Below are positions 7,359 through 13,452 of a DNA stretch of 13,452 nucleotides, in pieces (within the stretch, counting starts at the first letter, position 1; each line of letters opens with the position of its first letter). Position numbers and translations under genes: made by a program. The DNA is taken from NCBI GenBank assembly GCA_031366885.1, contig JANLPB010000268.1, forward strand, positions 1-13,452, read 5' to 3'. A model generated the notes under the pieces. The model searched no databases and was not told the origin of the DNA. It saw only the letters and a program-made list of their open reading frames with translations. This DNA is from UBA668 sp031366885. Lineage in GTDB: Bacteria > Actinomycetota > Acidimicrobiia > Acidimicrobiales > Ilumatobacteraceae.

Positions 7359-8381
7359 TCAGGCGTGTTGGTGGCGGTGGTGCAGGTCGGGGACGTGAAG
7401 GTGCGCGTGCACCATCGGCTCGTGTGAGTGGCGGTGCTGATGTCGCCCGGCGACGGCCAGATCGTGCCCGTGGTCGTGGTGGCCATCAGCGTGGTCGTGC
7501 TCGTGGTCGTGCTCAGTCGCCTCATGGCGATGGGGGTGCTCGTGGTCGCTGCGCAGCACAAAGGACACCCCCGCAATCGCCAACATCATCGAGAGCACCT
7601 GCTGTCCAAGAACGGGCTCACCAAAGACTGTCCAGGCAACGACTGCTCCAACGAACGGGGCCGTCGCAAAGACGAGTTGCCCGCGGGCTGCGCCAATGTC
7701 GCGCGCTCCCGCAACCCACAGTGTGATCGACGCGCCGTACCCGACTGCTCCGACAGCGAGCGCGGCCAGCACTCGCCCACCCGACGGCCAACCATCGAGC
7801 GACAGGCCGATGATGAGGTTGACACTGCCCGCTACAACTCCCTTCGCCAACGTGATGTGCACGGGTGCCAACTCGTCCAGCTTGGCCGTCACGTTGTTGT
7901 CAACTGCCCAGCCGAGGCACGCTCCGGCGACGAACAGCGCGCCGGTCCGAAGCTCGGCACCGCCGGACCACGCCAACCCCACACCGGCGGCGACCACGAG
8001 ACATGAGCCAACGATCACACGACGGCCGAGATGTTCTTTGAACAGGACTGCGGCCAGGACAATCGTGAATACAACTTCCAAGTTGAGGAGCAACGACGCG
8101 GTCGCCGCTGATGAGCTCTGCAGGCCAAAGGCCAACAACACCGGTGCCACCGCGCCACCAACGACGACTGCCACCGCCAATCGCGGCGCCGCACGTCTGG
8201 CCTCAACCCGGGTGGGCCGCCGGGCACCGGCAAATGGCAGGACTGCAAGCGCGGCGCCGAGGTACAACAGACCCGCCAGCGTGAATGCGCTCATGTCACC
8301 GGCAAGGCGCGAAGCAGCCGGTGCGGACGCTCCGAAGAGCACCGCTGCCAACGCACATCGCCCGTTGCCGCGCTGGGTCAT
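7359..8381 (-). CDS. EamA/DMT-family transporter with a histidine-rich C-terminal tail
   Basis: A 340-residue membrane protein built from two EamA repeats of about five membrane helices each. They span roughly 8-137, ending LFKEHLGRRVIVGSCLVVAAG, and 146-276, ending VFGEPVLGQQVLSMMLAIAG. This is the drug/metabolite transporter plan. The last 63 residues (278-340) are hydrophilic and contain 24 histidines in HxH and HDH runs, including HSHEPMVHAHLHVPD. They probably bind divalent metal such as Ni, Co or Zn in the cytoplasm. From memory, EamA proteins with comparable His-rich tails are known. The start is taken as the ATG at 8381: a -10 box at 8414-8419 would begin transcription at 8407, downstream of the GTG at 8411 that would add ten residues. 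Whether it carries metal, a metabolite or a chelate is unknown. Confidence 0.88.
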   Translation of the reverse strand: MTQRGNGRCALAAVLFGASAPAASRLAGDMSAFTLAGLLYLGAALAVLPFAGARRPTRVEARRAAPRLAVAVVVGGAVAPVLLAFGLQSSSAATASLLLNLEVVFTIVLAAVLFKEHLGRRVIVGSCLVVAAGVGLAWSGGAELRTGALFVAGACLGWAVDNNVTAKLDELAPVHITLAKGVVAGSVNLIIGLSLDGWPSGGRVLAALAVGAVGYGASITLWVAGARDIGAARGQLVFATAPFVGAVVAWTVFGEPVLGQQVLSMMLAIAGVSFVLRSDHEHPHRHEATEHDHEHDHADGHHDHGHDLAVAGRHQHRHSHEPMVHAHLHVPDLHHRHQHA

Positions 8382-8407
8382 TCTGCGCTGCTCAACGAGG
8401 GCGTCAT
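8378..8407 (-). CDS. Possible 9-residue leader peptide coupled to the EamA gene
   Basis: A tiny ORF encoding MTPSLSSAE. Its ATG (8405-8407) is exactly 6 nt after the TAGATT box, the same spacing as at four neighbouring leaderless genes. Its TGA (8378-8380) overlaps the EamA ATG (8379-8381) as ATGA. Ribosomes would load on the leaderless 5' end, finish the leader and re-initiate on the transporter gene. The peptide has no recognisable attenuation feature such as repeated codons for one amino acid, so the role is probably just translational loading. The layout is visible, but translation is an inference and coincidence is possible. Confidence 0.4.
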   Translation of the reverse strand: MTPSLSSAE

Positions 8408-8413
8408 ACACAG

Positions 8414-8419
8414 AATCTA
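8414..8419 (-). promoter_or_regulatory. -10 box of the EamA leader/transporter promoter
   Basis: TAGATT on the minus strand. With the usual 6-nt gap the transcript begins at the A of the leader ATG at 8407. The divergent oxygenase promoter has its -10 at 8443-8448, so the two promoters are back to back within about 50 bp. Confidence 0.5.
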
Positions 8420-8442
8420 GGCGACGTCGTCGAATCGGCGAC

Positions 8443-8448
8443 TACCTT
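8443..8448 (+). promoter_or_regulatory. -10 box of a leaderless promoter for the phytanoyl-CoA-dioxygenase-like gene
   Basis: TACCTT, followed by exactly 6 nt (TGCCTC) and the ATG at 8455. No Shine-Dalgarno sequence precedes that ATG. Together these support the short start over the long upstream open frame, which runs antisense through the EamA gene. Confidence 0.6.
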
Positions 8449-8454
8449 TGCCTC

Positions 8455-9273
8455 ATGGGCATCCGCGACGGCAACCGCTATATCGTCACCGACGACGAGC
8501 TCGAACACTTCCTCAGTGAGGGTTACGTGCACCTGCCCACTGTCCTCACTGAGACCGAGGTGTGCACGCTCGACCCCGTCTACGACGCGTTCATGCGCGG
8601 TGACATCGCGGTCCCCGGCAAGGACCTCAACGACATGGTCACCGGCGAGCACGGCACCGACCCGACCTCGTATGCACTCTTCAATGTCATGGTGCCGCGT
8701 CGATACTTTTCTCAGTGGCAGGGCAACATCTTCGAACAGGTCAGCCACACAATTGCCGAGCAGCTCTGCGGCGAAGGGATGATGCTGGACTTCGATCAGC
8801 TGTTGGCCAAGCAGCCGGGCCGCGAGGACGCCATCTTCGCCTGGCACCAGGACCAGGCGTACTGGATCAACACCGACGACCGCCGTACGGCGACGTGTTG
8901 GTTGGCACTCGACGACACGAGCCCGGAGAACGGCTGCCTGCAGTTCTTGCCGGGCAGTCACCGTGAGCCCGTGCGTGCGCATCACCCAGCGGACGGCGAC
9001 CGAGCCAAGCAGCACACGCTCGTCACCGACCTGCGCCCGGGCGAGACGCCAATGCCGATTTCGATTCGGCGCGGCGACATCACCGTGCACAACGAAGGCG
9101 TGCTGCATGGGTCCGGCGGCAATCGCTCAACGCACAGTCGACGGCGTGCCTACATCAACGCCTATCGCTCCATCGATACCGTCCGCCGCGAGCGCGAGCT
9201 GGGCTTCACCCACTCGCACAACGACGACCAGCAGGTTCTCAACCGAGTCGACGGTTTGCTCGCCACGGACTGA
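8455..9273 (+). CDS. Phytanoyl-CoA dioxygenase (PhyH)-like Fe(II)/2-oxoglutarate oxygenase
   Basis: A 272-residue soluble oxygenase. It opens with a typical PhyH N-terminus (DDELEHFLSEGYVHLPTVLT, 13-32). Iron ligands are H131-x-D133 in WHQDQAYW and H218 in VLHGSGGN, and R224 in NRST is the expected 2-oxoglutarate anchor. NGCLQFLPGSHR (159-170) and RRGDITVHNEGVLHG (205-219) are strong PhyH-superfamily blocks. The family hydroxylates diverse targets, including phytanoyl-CoA, ectoine and natural products, so this enzyme's substrate is open. The frame is open a further 253 codons upstream, but that part is antisense to the transporter and shows no domain. The ATG at 8455 has a leaderless -10 box. 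The TGA directly abuts the stop of the convergent glycosyltransferase gene. Confidence 0.92.
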   Translation: MGIRDGNRYIVTDDELEHFLSEGYVHLPTVLTETEVCTLDPVYDAFMRGDIAVPGKDLNDMVTGEHGTDPTSYALFNVMVPRRYFSQWQGNIFEQVSHTIAEQLCGEGMMLDFDQLLAKQPGREDAIFAWHQDQAYWINTDDRRTATCWLALDDTSPENGCLQFLPGSHREPVRAHHPADGDRAKQHTLVTDLRPGETPMPISIRRGDITVHNEGVLHGSGGNRSTHSRRRAYINAYRSIDTVRRERELGFTHSHNDDQQVLNRVDGLLATD

Positions 9274-9276
9274 TCA
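9271..9276. other. Abutting convergent stop codons
   Basis: The palindrome TGATCA contains the TGA of the plus-strand PhyH-like gene and, on the other strand, the TGA of the GT1-like gene, with no base between them. Any transcription terminator for either gene must therefore lie inside the other gene's coding sequence. Confidence 0.9.
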
Positions 9277-10584
9277 CGGTGCGGGCCAGTGCAACGGCGG
9301 CGACAATTCGGCGATGGCTTGCGCTGCTCTCAGCGGCCCGCCATTCCGCTCACTCTCCTTCGCCACATCCGCCATTCGCTCGCCCGCGTTCGACGTCAGC
9401 AATTCCTCCACCGCTGCTCTCAGTAGCTCGGGCGTGAGCGAGTTGGGGGCCAGCGCCGCGCCCACACCAGCGCGCTCGATCGCGGCCGCGCCAGCGAACT
9501 GATCGGTGGAGAAGGGCAGCACAACCATGGGAACGCCGGCGGCCACGGCTTCGGTGACGCTGCCGTTGCCACCGTGGTTGACGAACACATCGGTGTGCTG
9601 CAACAGTGCTACCTGCGGCACATGTCGAGCGAAACTGGTGCCGCTCGGCAAGTCGCCAAGGTCGCCGATCGACGTACTGCCATGGGCAATCGTCAGTCGC
9701 CAGCCACCGGCGTGCGCCGCCCGCACAGCTGTCTGTAAGACATCGCCACGGGCGCTGAGAAATGAGCCGAGCGCCACCGTCACGCGCGGGCCGGCGCCAA
9801 CCGGCAACGGAAACAACCCGAGCGCTTGCTCTTTCGCCAGCGACCCGACGAACACCGAGTGTTCCGGCACAGAGCGCGCGGACGAGTGAAGGCGTTCTGG
9901 ATAGGCGTAGATGGTGGGTCGACCAGGAGAGCGCGTGAGGTCGTCGATGGGCGGCGCGTCAGGAGCGCGACGACGAAGAAACTCGTCCGCCGCTCGCGCC
10001 AGTTCCTCGACCGCCTCGCCGCAGCGAACCTGGAGGTCGGCGAGGTCATCGTCGCTTGGTCGCATGCTTGCCGGCCACTCGTCGGGGAGCCCGAACATCT
10101 CACCGGTGGATGGCAATGCGCTGGGGTGGCCGAGCACCACCGACGCGCACTGGGGCCCCATGGCATGCAGGGCAACGCGGGCGCCGAATGCGACGTGATC
10201 AACCGCAATTCGATCTGGCCGCACCTGCTCGACGATCTCACGTAGGCGATCGAGCACATCATCTGGTTCGTGCATCAAATCATGCCGCCGCGCATCAGCC
10301 TGGTAGCGAAGCGTCGCTACCGGGCCGGCGCGGGTTGCGTCGAAGAACGCGCGTAGGTGGGCGTCCTCACCCGCTGGCTGCGACTTCTCCTCGATCACTC
10401 CGGGGTTGCTGCCCCTTCCCAGTCGCAACTCGGTCCACGTCAACCCTGCATCCGTGACCATGTCACGCACCGCCGGACCCGTTGCCACAATCGCCTCGCC
10501 ATACTCAGCGTTCCACGCACGGCCGATCTCGATCAGCGGTCCTGCATGGGAGGCGTAGTCCGGACTGACGATCAAAAGTCTCAT
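9274..10584 (-). CDS. GT1/UGT-like (MGT-type) glycosyltransferase
   Basis: A 436-residue GT-B fold enzyme. The N-terminal acceptor half starts MRLLIVSPDYASHAGP, with H13 at the position of the catalytic base of GT1 enzymes, and has PDRIAVDHVAFGA (123-135). The C-terminal donor half carries the family signature HVPQVALLQHTDVFVNHGGN followed by GSVTEAVAAGVPMVVLPFSTDQ (321-362), with HGGNGS at 337-342 contacting the nucleotide-sugar diphosphate. It should move a sugar from a nucleotide sugar to a small or lipidic acceptor; neither donor nor acceptor is known. Sixty codons open upstream of the ATG lie inside the preceding gene. The ATG at 10584 is favoured because it overlaps that gene's TGA as ATGA. 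Co-translation with the GT4-like enzyme suggests one glycoconjugate pathway. Confidence 0.9.
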   Translation of the reverse strand: MRLLIVSPDYASHAGPLIEIGRAWNAEYGEAIVATGPAVRDMVTDAGLTWTELRLGRGSNPGVIEEKSQPAGEDAHLRAFFDATRAGPVATLRYQADARRHDLMHEPDDVLDRLREIVEQVRPDRIAVDHVAFGARVALHAMGPQCASVVLGHPSALPSTGEMFGLPDEWPASMRPSDDDLADLQVRCGEAVEELARAADEFLRRRAPDAPPIDDLTRSPGRPTIYAYPERLHSSARSVPEHSVFVGSLAKEQALGLFPLPVGAGPRVTVALGSFLSARGDVLQTAVRAAHAGGWRLTIAHGSTSIGDLGDLPSGTSFARHVPQVALLQHTDVFVNHGGNGSVTEAVAAGVPMVVLPFSTDQFAGAAAIERAGVGAALAPNSLTPELLRAAVEELLTSNAGERMADVAKESERNGGPLRAAQAIAELSPPLHWPAP

Positions 10585-12512
10585 CTGCGTGTGCGCACCG
10601 CTGCGACACCGCTGTACACGCTTCCAAGGGTTGCCGCCATCAGTTCGATGCTGAGGGTGGAGCGAACCATGTCTCGCGCCCGCTCTTGACGCCCAGGTTT
10701 CGGACCGAGCGCGCGACACCGATGAATTCCGTCGCGCAACGCCGTCACCGAAGAGGTGTCGCACACCACGCCGGTGTCATCGTCGACAACGAAGGTTTGG
10801 GGACCACCCCGCCGCGGGACGACGACGGGCGCACCAGCCGCAAGTGCCTCGACGATGGCAAGGCCGAACTCCTCCTTGTCGCTGGCACAAATGTACGACC
10901 CCTTGTTGGCCGCGACGAATGCCAGTAGCTCGGCGATGTCGGTTGGAGGCAGGTGCCCGGTGAGCGTCACCAGGCCGATGGGAGCAGGGCGGGCCGCGGC
11001 TTGGATGCGTTCGATCGTTGATCGTTCGTCTGCTGTCGGGTGCCGAAGGTCGCCACCGACGATGACCACGTTGAGCTCACCGGCGAGTGTTCGGTCGTCC
11101 GCCACCGCCTCGACGAGACGATGGGCGCCTTTCGACGGATGCAAACGTCCAACTGTGAGTAGCCAGGGCAGGTGGCGGCGTTCTTCGGGAATGGCGGCCA
11201 GAACGGCCCGTACTGCCTTGCCTGGCCCGCCACCGCGCAGCGATATCCGGGCGCGGTCCGCGGCAACGACGTCGACGCCTTCAGGAACCGACGTGACCCG
11301 CTCGTCCGTCACCACGTCCTCAAGACCGACCAATTCCTTGAGTTCAGCGCGGATCGTCGGTCGGGGCAAGAGCACAAGATGGTCGGCTTGGCGAGCGACG
11401 CGTTCGACGAGGCGAGCACGAAACCAGTACTGGTGTGCGGCATCTTCGACACCGAACTGATCGCGAGTCAGCCGCCCGTTGGCTTGCAGACCATCGAGCA
11501 CGATGTGTGGGTCCGGGGCCGCTGTGAACACGACGGCCTGCCCCAGCCGACGAGCAACTGATGCTGCCGCCAGCGTGCCGACGTCGGCCATGCGGAGGTG
11601 CCACACGACGCGCTGACCCCGTAGCGACGTTCCCAATTCGAACAACTGATTTTCGACCTGCAGCCGGTACTGCCAGGCTTCACGTGATGGCAATGGCCCG
11701 TCGGGCCCAATCGACAATCGTTCGACGCGATGACCTTCGCTGATGTACTCCGACGACGGCTCGTAACCGTTCGAGCGAGTGACAGTGATGACTTCGGCAA
11801 TCGACGGCTGGGCCGCCAGCGCAGGCCCGAGCGAACGCAGTAGGGAAGCCACGCCGCCCGAGTCACCAACGCCCAAGGTGGAACCCGCGCGGTCGATGCG
11901 AGCGTGCACGCACGGTTGCACGACAACGAGGCCTCCACTCAACTCCGAGAGCGGATGCTCGTCGGCGAATTGAACGCGCGGCGAGCTGACCGCTTCCCTC
12001 ATCGACTCGTACACGTTCGCGATGCGGCGACGCGTGGCCCAGTCGGAAGTGTGACGGCCTGAGTTGGCAACAACAGTCATCGTCTCGGCGTCGAGACGCG
12101 CCCATTCGATCAGCGTCCGCTCAGCCAGCATTGCTGGAAAGCCACCATCCATGAAGAGCCGCAAGAGAGCTTCGACGGCATCCGGTCGAGGACGCCGCGC
12201 CGCAAGCGACCAGGCCGCATGAGCCGCGTACGGTTCGACTGCGTCGCCGACAATGCCGATGAGTACGTCGTCAGCCAAGCCGTCAGCAACGGCGCCAAGG
12301 GCGTGGATCGCCGCGAGGGCCGACACGTCATCACCTTCACGAATCACTTCGGCAAGACACCGCGCCACCGACGATGGCCGTGGTGCGTGCGCCGCGCTGA
12401 CCCGTAGTTCATCTGCCCGACGCAGCGCGACCGACAGGCGCGGCTCGCTGACAACTGCCTGGATGGCCATCAGCAGACCGCCGTCTGCGCGGCGTTGCAG
12501 GGAGTTCAACAT
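10581..12512 (-). CDS. GT4-like glycosyltransferase with an N-terminal helical-repeat extension
   Basis: A 643-residue protein in two parts. Residues 1 to about 185 are predicted all-helical with HEAT-like character: alanine/leucine-rich helices such as VSALAAIHALGAVADGLADD, PYAAHAAWSLAARR and AVEALLRLFMDGGFPAMLAE. From about 190 a GT-B enzyme begins: DSGGVASLLRSLG (217-229), EVITVTRSNG (240-249), WHLRMADVGTLAAASVARRL (304-323), LLTVGRLHPSKGAHRLVEA (451-469) and the EX7E motif E547/E555 in KEEFGLAIVEALAAGAPVV. The block order recalls sucrose-phosphate-synthase-like GT4 enzymes, but the product is unknown. AGGTAGGTG ends 7 nt before the ATG and serves as its ribosome site. It is the first gene of a pair with the GT1-like enzyme. 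The repeats might bind a partner or the acceptor. Confidence 0.85.
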   Translation of the reverse strand: MLNSLQRRADGGLLMAIQAVVSEPRLSVALRRADELRVSAAHAPRPSSVARCLAEVIREGDDVSALAAIHALGAVADGLADDVLIGIVGDAVEPYAAHAAWSLAARRPRPDAVEALLRLFMDGGFPAMLAERTLIEWARLDAETMTVVANSGRHTSDWATRRRIANVYESMREAVSSPRVQFADEHPLSELSGGLVVVQPCVHARIDRAGSTLGVGDSGGVASLLRSLGPALAAQPSIAEVITVTRSNGYEPSSEYISEGHRVERLSIGPDGPLPSREAWQYRLQVENQLFELGTSLRGQRVVWHLRMADVGTLAAASVARRLGQAVVFTAAPDPHIVLDGLQANGRLTRDQFGVEDAAHQYWFRARLVERVARQADHLVLLPRPTIRAELKELVGLEDVVTDERVTSVPEGVDVVAADRARISLRGGGPGKAVRAVLAAIPEERRHLPWLLTVGRLHPSKGAHRLVEAVADDRTLAGELNVVIVGGDLRHPTADERSTIERIQAAARPAPIGLVTLTGHLPPTDIAELLAFVAANKGSYICASDKEEFGLAIVEALAAGAPVVVPRRGGPQTFVVDDDTGVVCDTSSVTALRDGIHRCRALGPKPGRQERARDMVRSTLSIELMAATLGSVYSGVAAVRTRR

Positions 12513-12519
12513 TGGGGGG

Positions 12520-12528
12520 CACCTACCT
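12520..12528 (-). promoter_or_regulatory. Ribosome binding site of the GT4-like gene
   Basis: AGGTAGGTG on the minus strand, 7 nt before the ATG at 12512. It supports that ATG over the in-frame ATG at 12470. No convincing -10/-35 pair was found in the 94-nt gap behind it. A small 5-bp hairpin (12556-12568) is the only other structure there. Confidence 0.5.
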
Positions 12529-12606
12529 GATCAGTTCACCGTCGACACGAGAATCACTGCGGAGCAGTACCCCGCGAGACTTCGCTGCAAACCGATGCCC
12601 TCGTTC

Positions 12607-13209
12607 CTAGTTCGTGCTCCGCTGGCCATCCACTTGGGCGCGTGAATGCCCCTCGCTCGCGGTGTGCCATTCGGCACGCGTCAACCCGTATTCGACGTCG
12701 CCTTCTTCATCACCAGGAATGCGCACAGGCCACTCACTGTCGAAACAACGGACGAACAGCAGGCCGGCCTTCTCCATGACGCGTCGAGAGCCGATGTTGA
12801 TGGCCATCGTGTGTGCGTAGACACGTTCGACACCGGACTCGCGGAACCCCTTGTCGATGAGAGCTCGCGAGCCTTCGGTCGCATAGCCGCGTCCCCAGGC
12901 GGCTCGCCGCAGGCGATAGCCAAGCTCTGGCTCCAAGGGCCCTGCACCCTCGCCGGGTCGATAGTGGAACCAGCCGATGAACTCGCTCGTCGACTTCTCG
13001 ATTGCCGCCCAAAACCCGTATCCCTCGAAGTTGACGTAGTACCGCAGCCACCACTCCATCGTCTCGTTGAGGTCGTCGAGGTCGACGGGCGCACCGTTAT
13101 CGATGTAACGCTTCACCTCTGGATCGCCGTCCAGCTCAACAATCAGCCCGATGTCATCGGCCGTGAGCTGACGCAGAATCAGCCGATCAGTTTCAAGGAA
13201 GACGTTCAT
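12607..13209 (-). CDS. GNAT-family N-acetyltransferase (RimJ/RimL-like)
   Basis: A 200-residue acetyltransferase of the Acetyltransf_3 type. It starts with the family hallmark LETDRLILRQLTADD (5-19). The acetyl-CoA pyrophosphate loop is RRAAWGRGYATEG (101-113), and HTMAINIGSRRVMEKAGL (133-150) is the usual N/S-x-x-R-V-x-EK-x-GF segment. GFWAAIEKSTSEFIGWF (65-81) forms the beta strand pair before it. Members acetylate protein N-termini, aminoglycosides, amino acids or polyamines; this one's acceptor is not predictable. The ATG at 13209 is chosen because the extra 33 open codons upstream overlap the end of the hydrolase gene and lack family features. It lies 20 nt after the hydrolase and is probably co-transcribed with it. 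The last roughly 20 residues are a variable hydrophilic tail. Confidence 0.9.
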   Translation of the reverse strand: MNVFLETDRLILRQLTADDIGLIVELDGDPEVKRYIDNGAPVDLDDLNETMEWWLRYYVNFEGYGFWAAIEKSTSEFIGWFHYRPGEGAGPLEPELGYRLRRAAWGRGYATEGSRALIDKGFRESGVERVYAHTMAINIGSRRVMEKAGLLFVRCFDSEWPVRIPGDEEGDVEYGLTRAEWHTASEGHSRAQVDGQRSTN

Positions 13210-13229
13210 CGTGGGCGCCACTTCACCAT

Positions 13230-13452
13230 TTACAGCGAGTCGGCGAAGCCTTTGATGTCCCTCAACGTTGCGTGGACAACTTCCGGCATCGCGATCTCGA
13301 AAAGGCAATCGCCGGCGTGGCAGGTGCCGTTGACCGTGCGGGCCGCCACTTGCACTCCTGCTGCGGCAAGCTTGCGGTAGTACGCCAACCCCTCATCTCG
13401 CAACGGGTCGAGTTCGTTCACCGAAATGATGTGCGGCGGCAAACCGGCCAGG
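13230..13452 (-). CDS. Alpha/beta hydrolase, C-terminal part (runs off the right edge)
   Basis: The frame is open from the right edge to a TAA at 13230, so only the last 73 residues or so are visible; the N-terminus and nucleophile are outside the window. The visible part reads LAGLPPHIISVNELDPLRDE, then GLAYYRKLAAAGV, and NGTCHAGDCLF. This is the end of a lipase/esterase-like alpha/beta hydrolase: the Asp in ELDPLRDEG is the expected acid and the His in TCHAGD the expected base of the catalytic triad. A TTG near the edge could be mistaken for a start, but the coding frame clearly continues past it. It is probably the upstream partner of the GNAT gene. The substrate, presumably an ester or similar, is unknown. 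Confidence 0.85.
   Translation of the reverse strand, partial: LAGLPPHIISVNELDPLRDEGLAYYRKLAAAGVQVAARTVNGTCHAGDCLFEIAMPEVVHATLRDIKGFADSL

Noticed and set aside
7696..8454. A 253-codon upstream extension of the PhyH-like reading frame
   Set aside because: It is antisense to the EamA gene, shows no domain and is low-complexity A/T/R/P-rich. A leaderless -10 box and a family-typical N-terminus point to the ATG at 8455.
12556..12568. ACTGC-GGA-GCAGT hairpin as a terminator for the GNAT gene
   Set aside because: The stem has only 5 bp, the loop is 3 nt and no T-run follows. Hairpins of this size are common by chance.
12646..13380. A 244-codon plus-strand frame opposite the GNAT and hydrolase genes
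   Set aside because: It covers two genes with clear family motifs on the minus strand and shows none of its own. GC-rich DNA keeps antisense frames open.
1..13452. A mobile island, phage region, defence system or CRISPR array
   Set aside because: No integrase, transposase, nuclease, toxin-antitoxin or direct-repeat array is visible. Base composition looks uniform by eye, and the genes are ordinary metabolic and transport families.

Overview
The window is dense, ordinary-looking chromosome of a GC-rich actinobacterium. The evidence is high-GC codon use, an LLM/F420-type oxidoreductase, a complete set of Liv-type ABC transporter parts, GTG starts, and several genes whose start codon lies exactly 6 nt after a TANNNT -10 box, which is the actinobacterial leaderless-promoter layout. 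An acidimicrobial or mycobacteria-like lineage would fit, but no marker here settles the taxon. I see no RNA genes, CRISPR arrays, transposons or phage genes. No gene-free stretch exceeds about 120 bases.

Layout. (1) Positions 1-3381, minus strand: a branched-chain-amino-acid-type ABC transporter transcribed livG-livF-livH-livM. Every junction is a stop/start overlap. livM runs off the left edge, and no substrate-binding protein is visible. (2) 3502-4551, plus strand: an isopenicillin-N-synthase-like Fe(II)/2-oxoglutarate oxygenase, divergent from livG. (3) 4535-7256, minus strand: in transcription order a LarE-type sulfur transferase, an LLM-class flavin/F420 oxidoreductase and a short-chain dehydrogenase. 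Each appears to have its own leaderless promoter. (4) 7359-8381, minus strand: an EamA-family membrane transporter with a tail of 24 histidines in 63 residues, preceded by a possible 9-codon leader peptide. (5) 8455-9273, plus strand: a phytanoyl-CoA-dioxygenase-like oxygenase. (6) 9274-12512, minus strand: a two-gene glycosyltransferase unit, made of a GT4-like enzyme with an extra N-terminal helical-repeat region and a GT1/UGT-like enzyme translationally coupled to it. (7) 12607-13452, minus strand: a GNAT acetyltransferase and, at the right edge, the C-terminal part of an alpha/beta hydrolase.

How the genes work together. The Liv genes form one membrane complex (two permeases and two ATPases), and the two glycosyltransferases probably act in one pathway. 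The remaining genes look like independent single-gene transcription units for small-molecule metabolism. No single pathway joins them convincingly. The most interesting non-coding observations are the repeated fixed-spacing leaderless promoters, the leader-peptide/EamA overlap, and a 19-bp inverted repeat between the His-rich transporter and larE.
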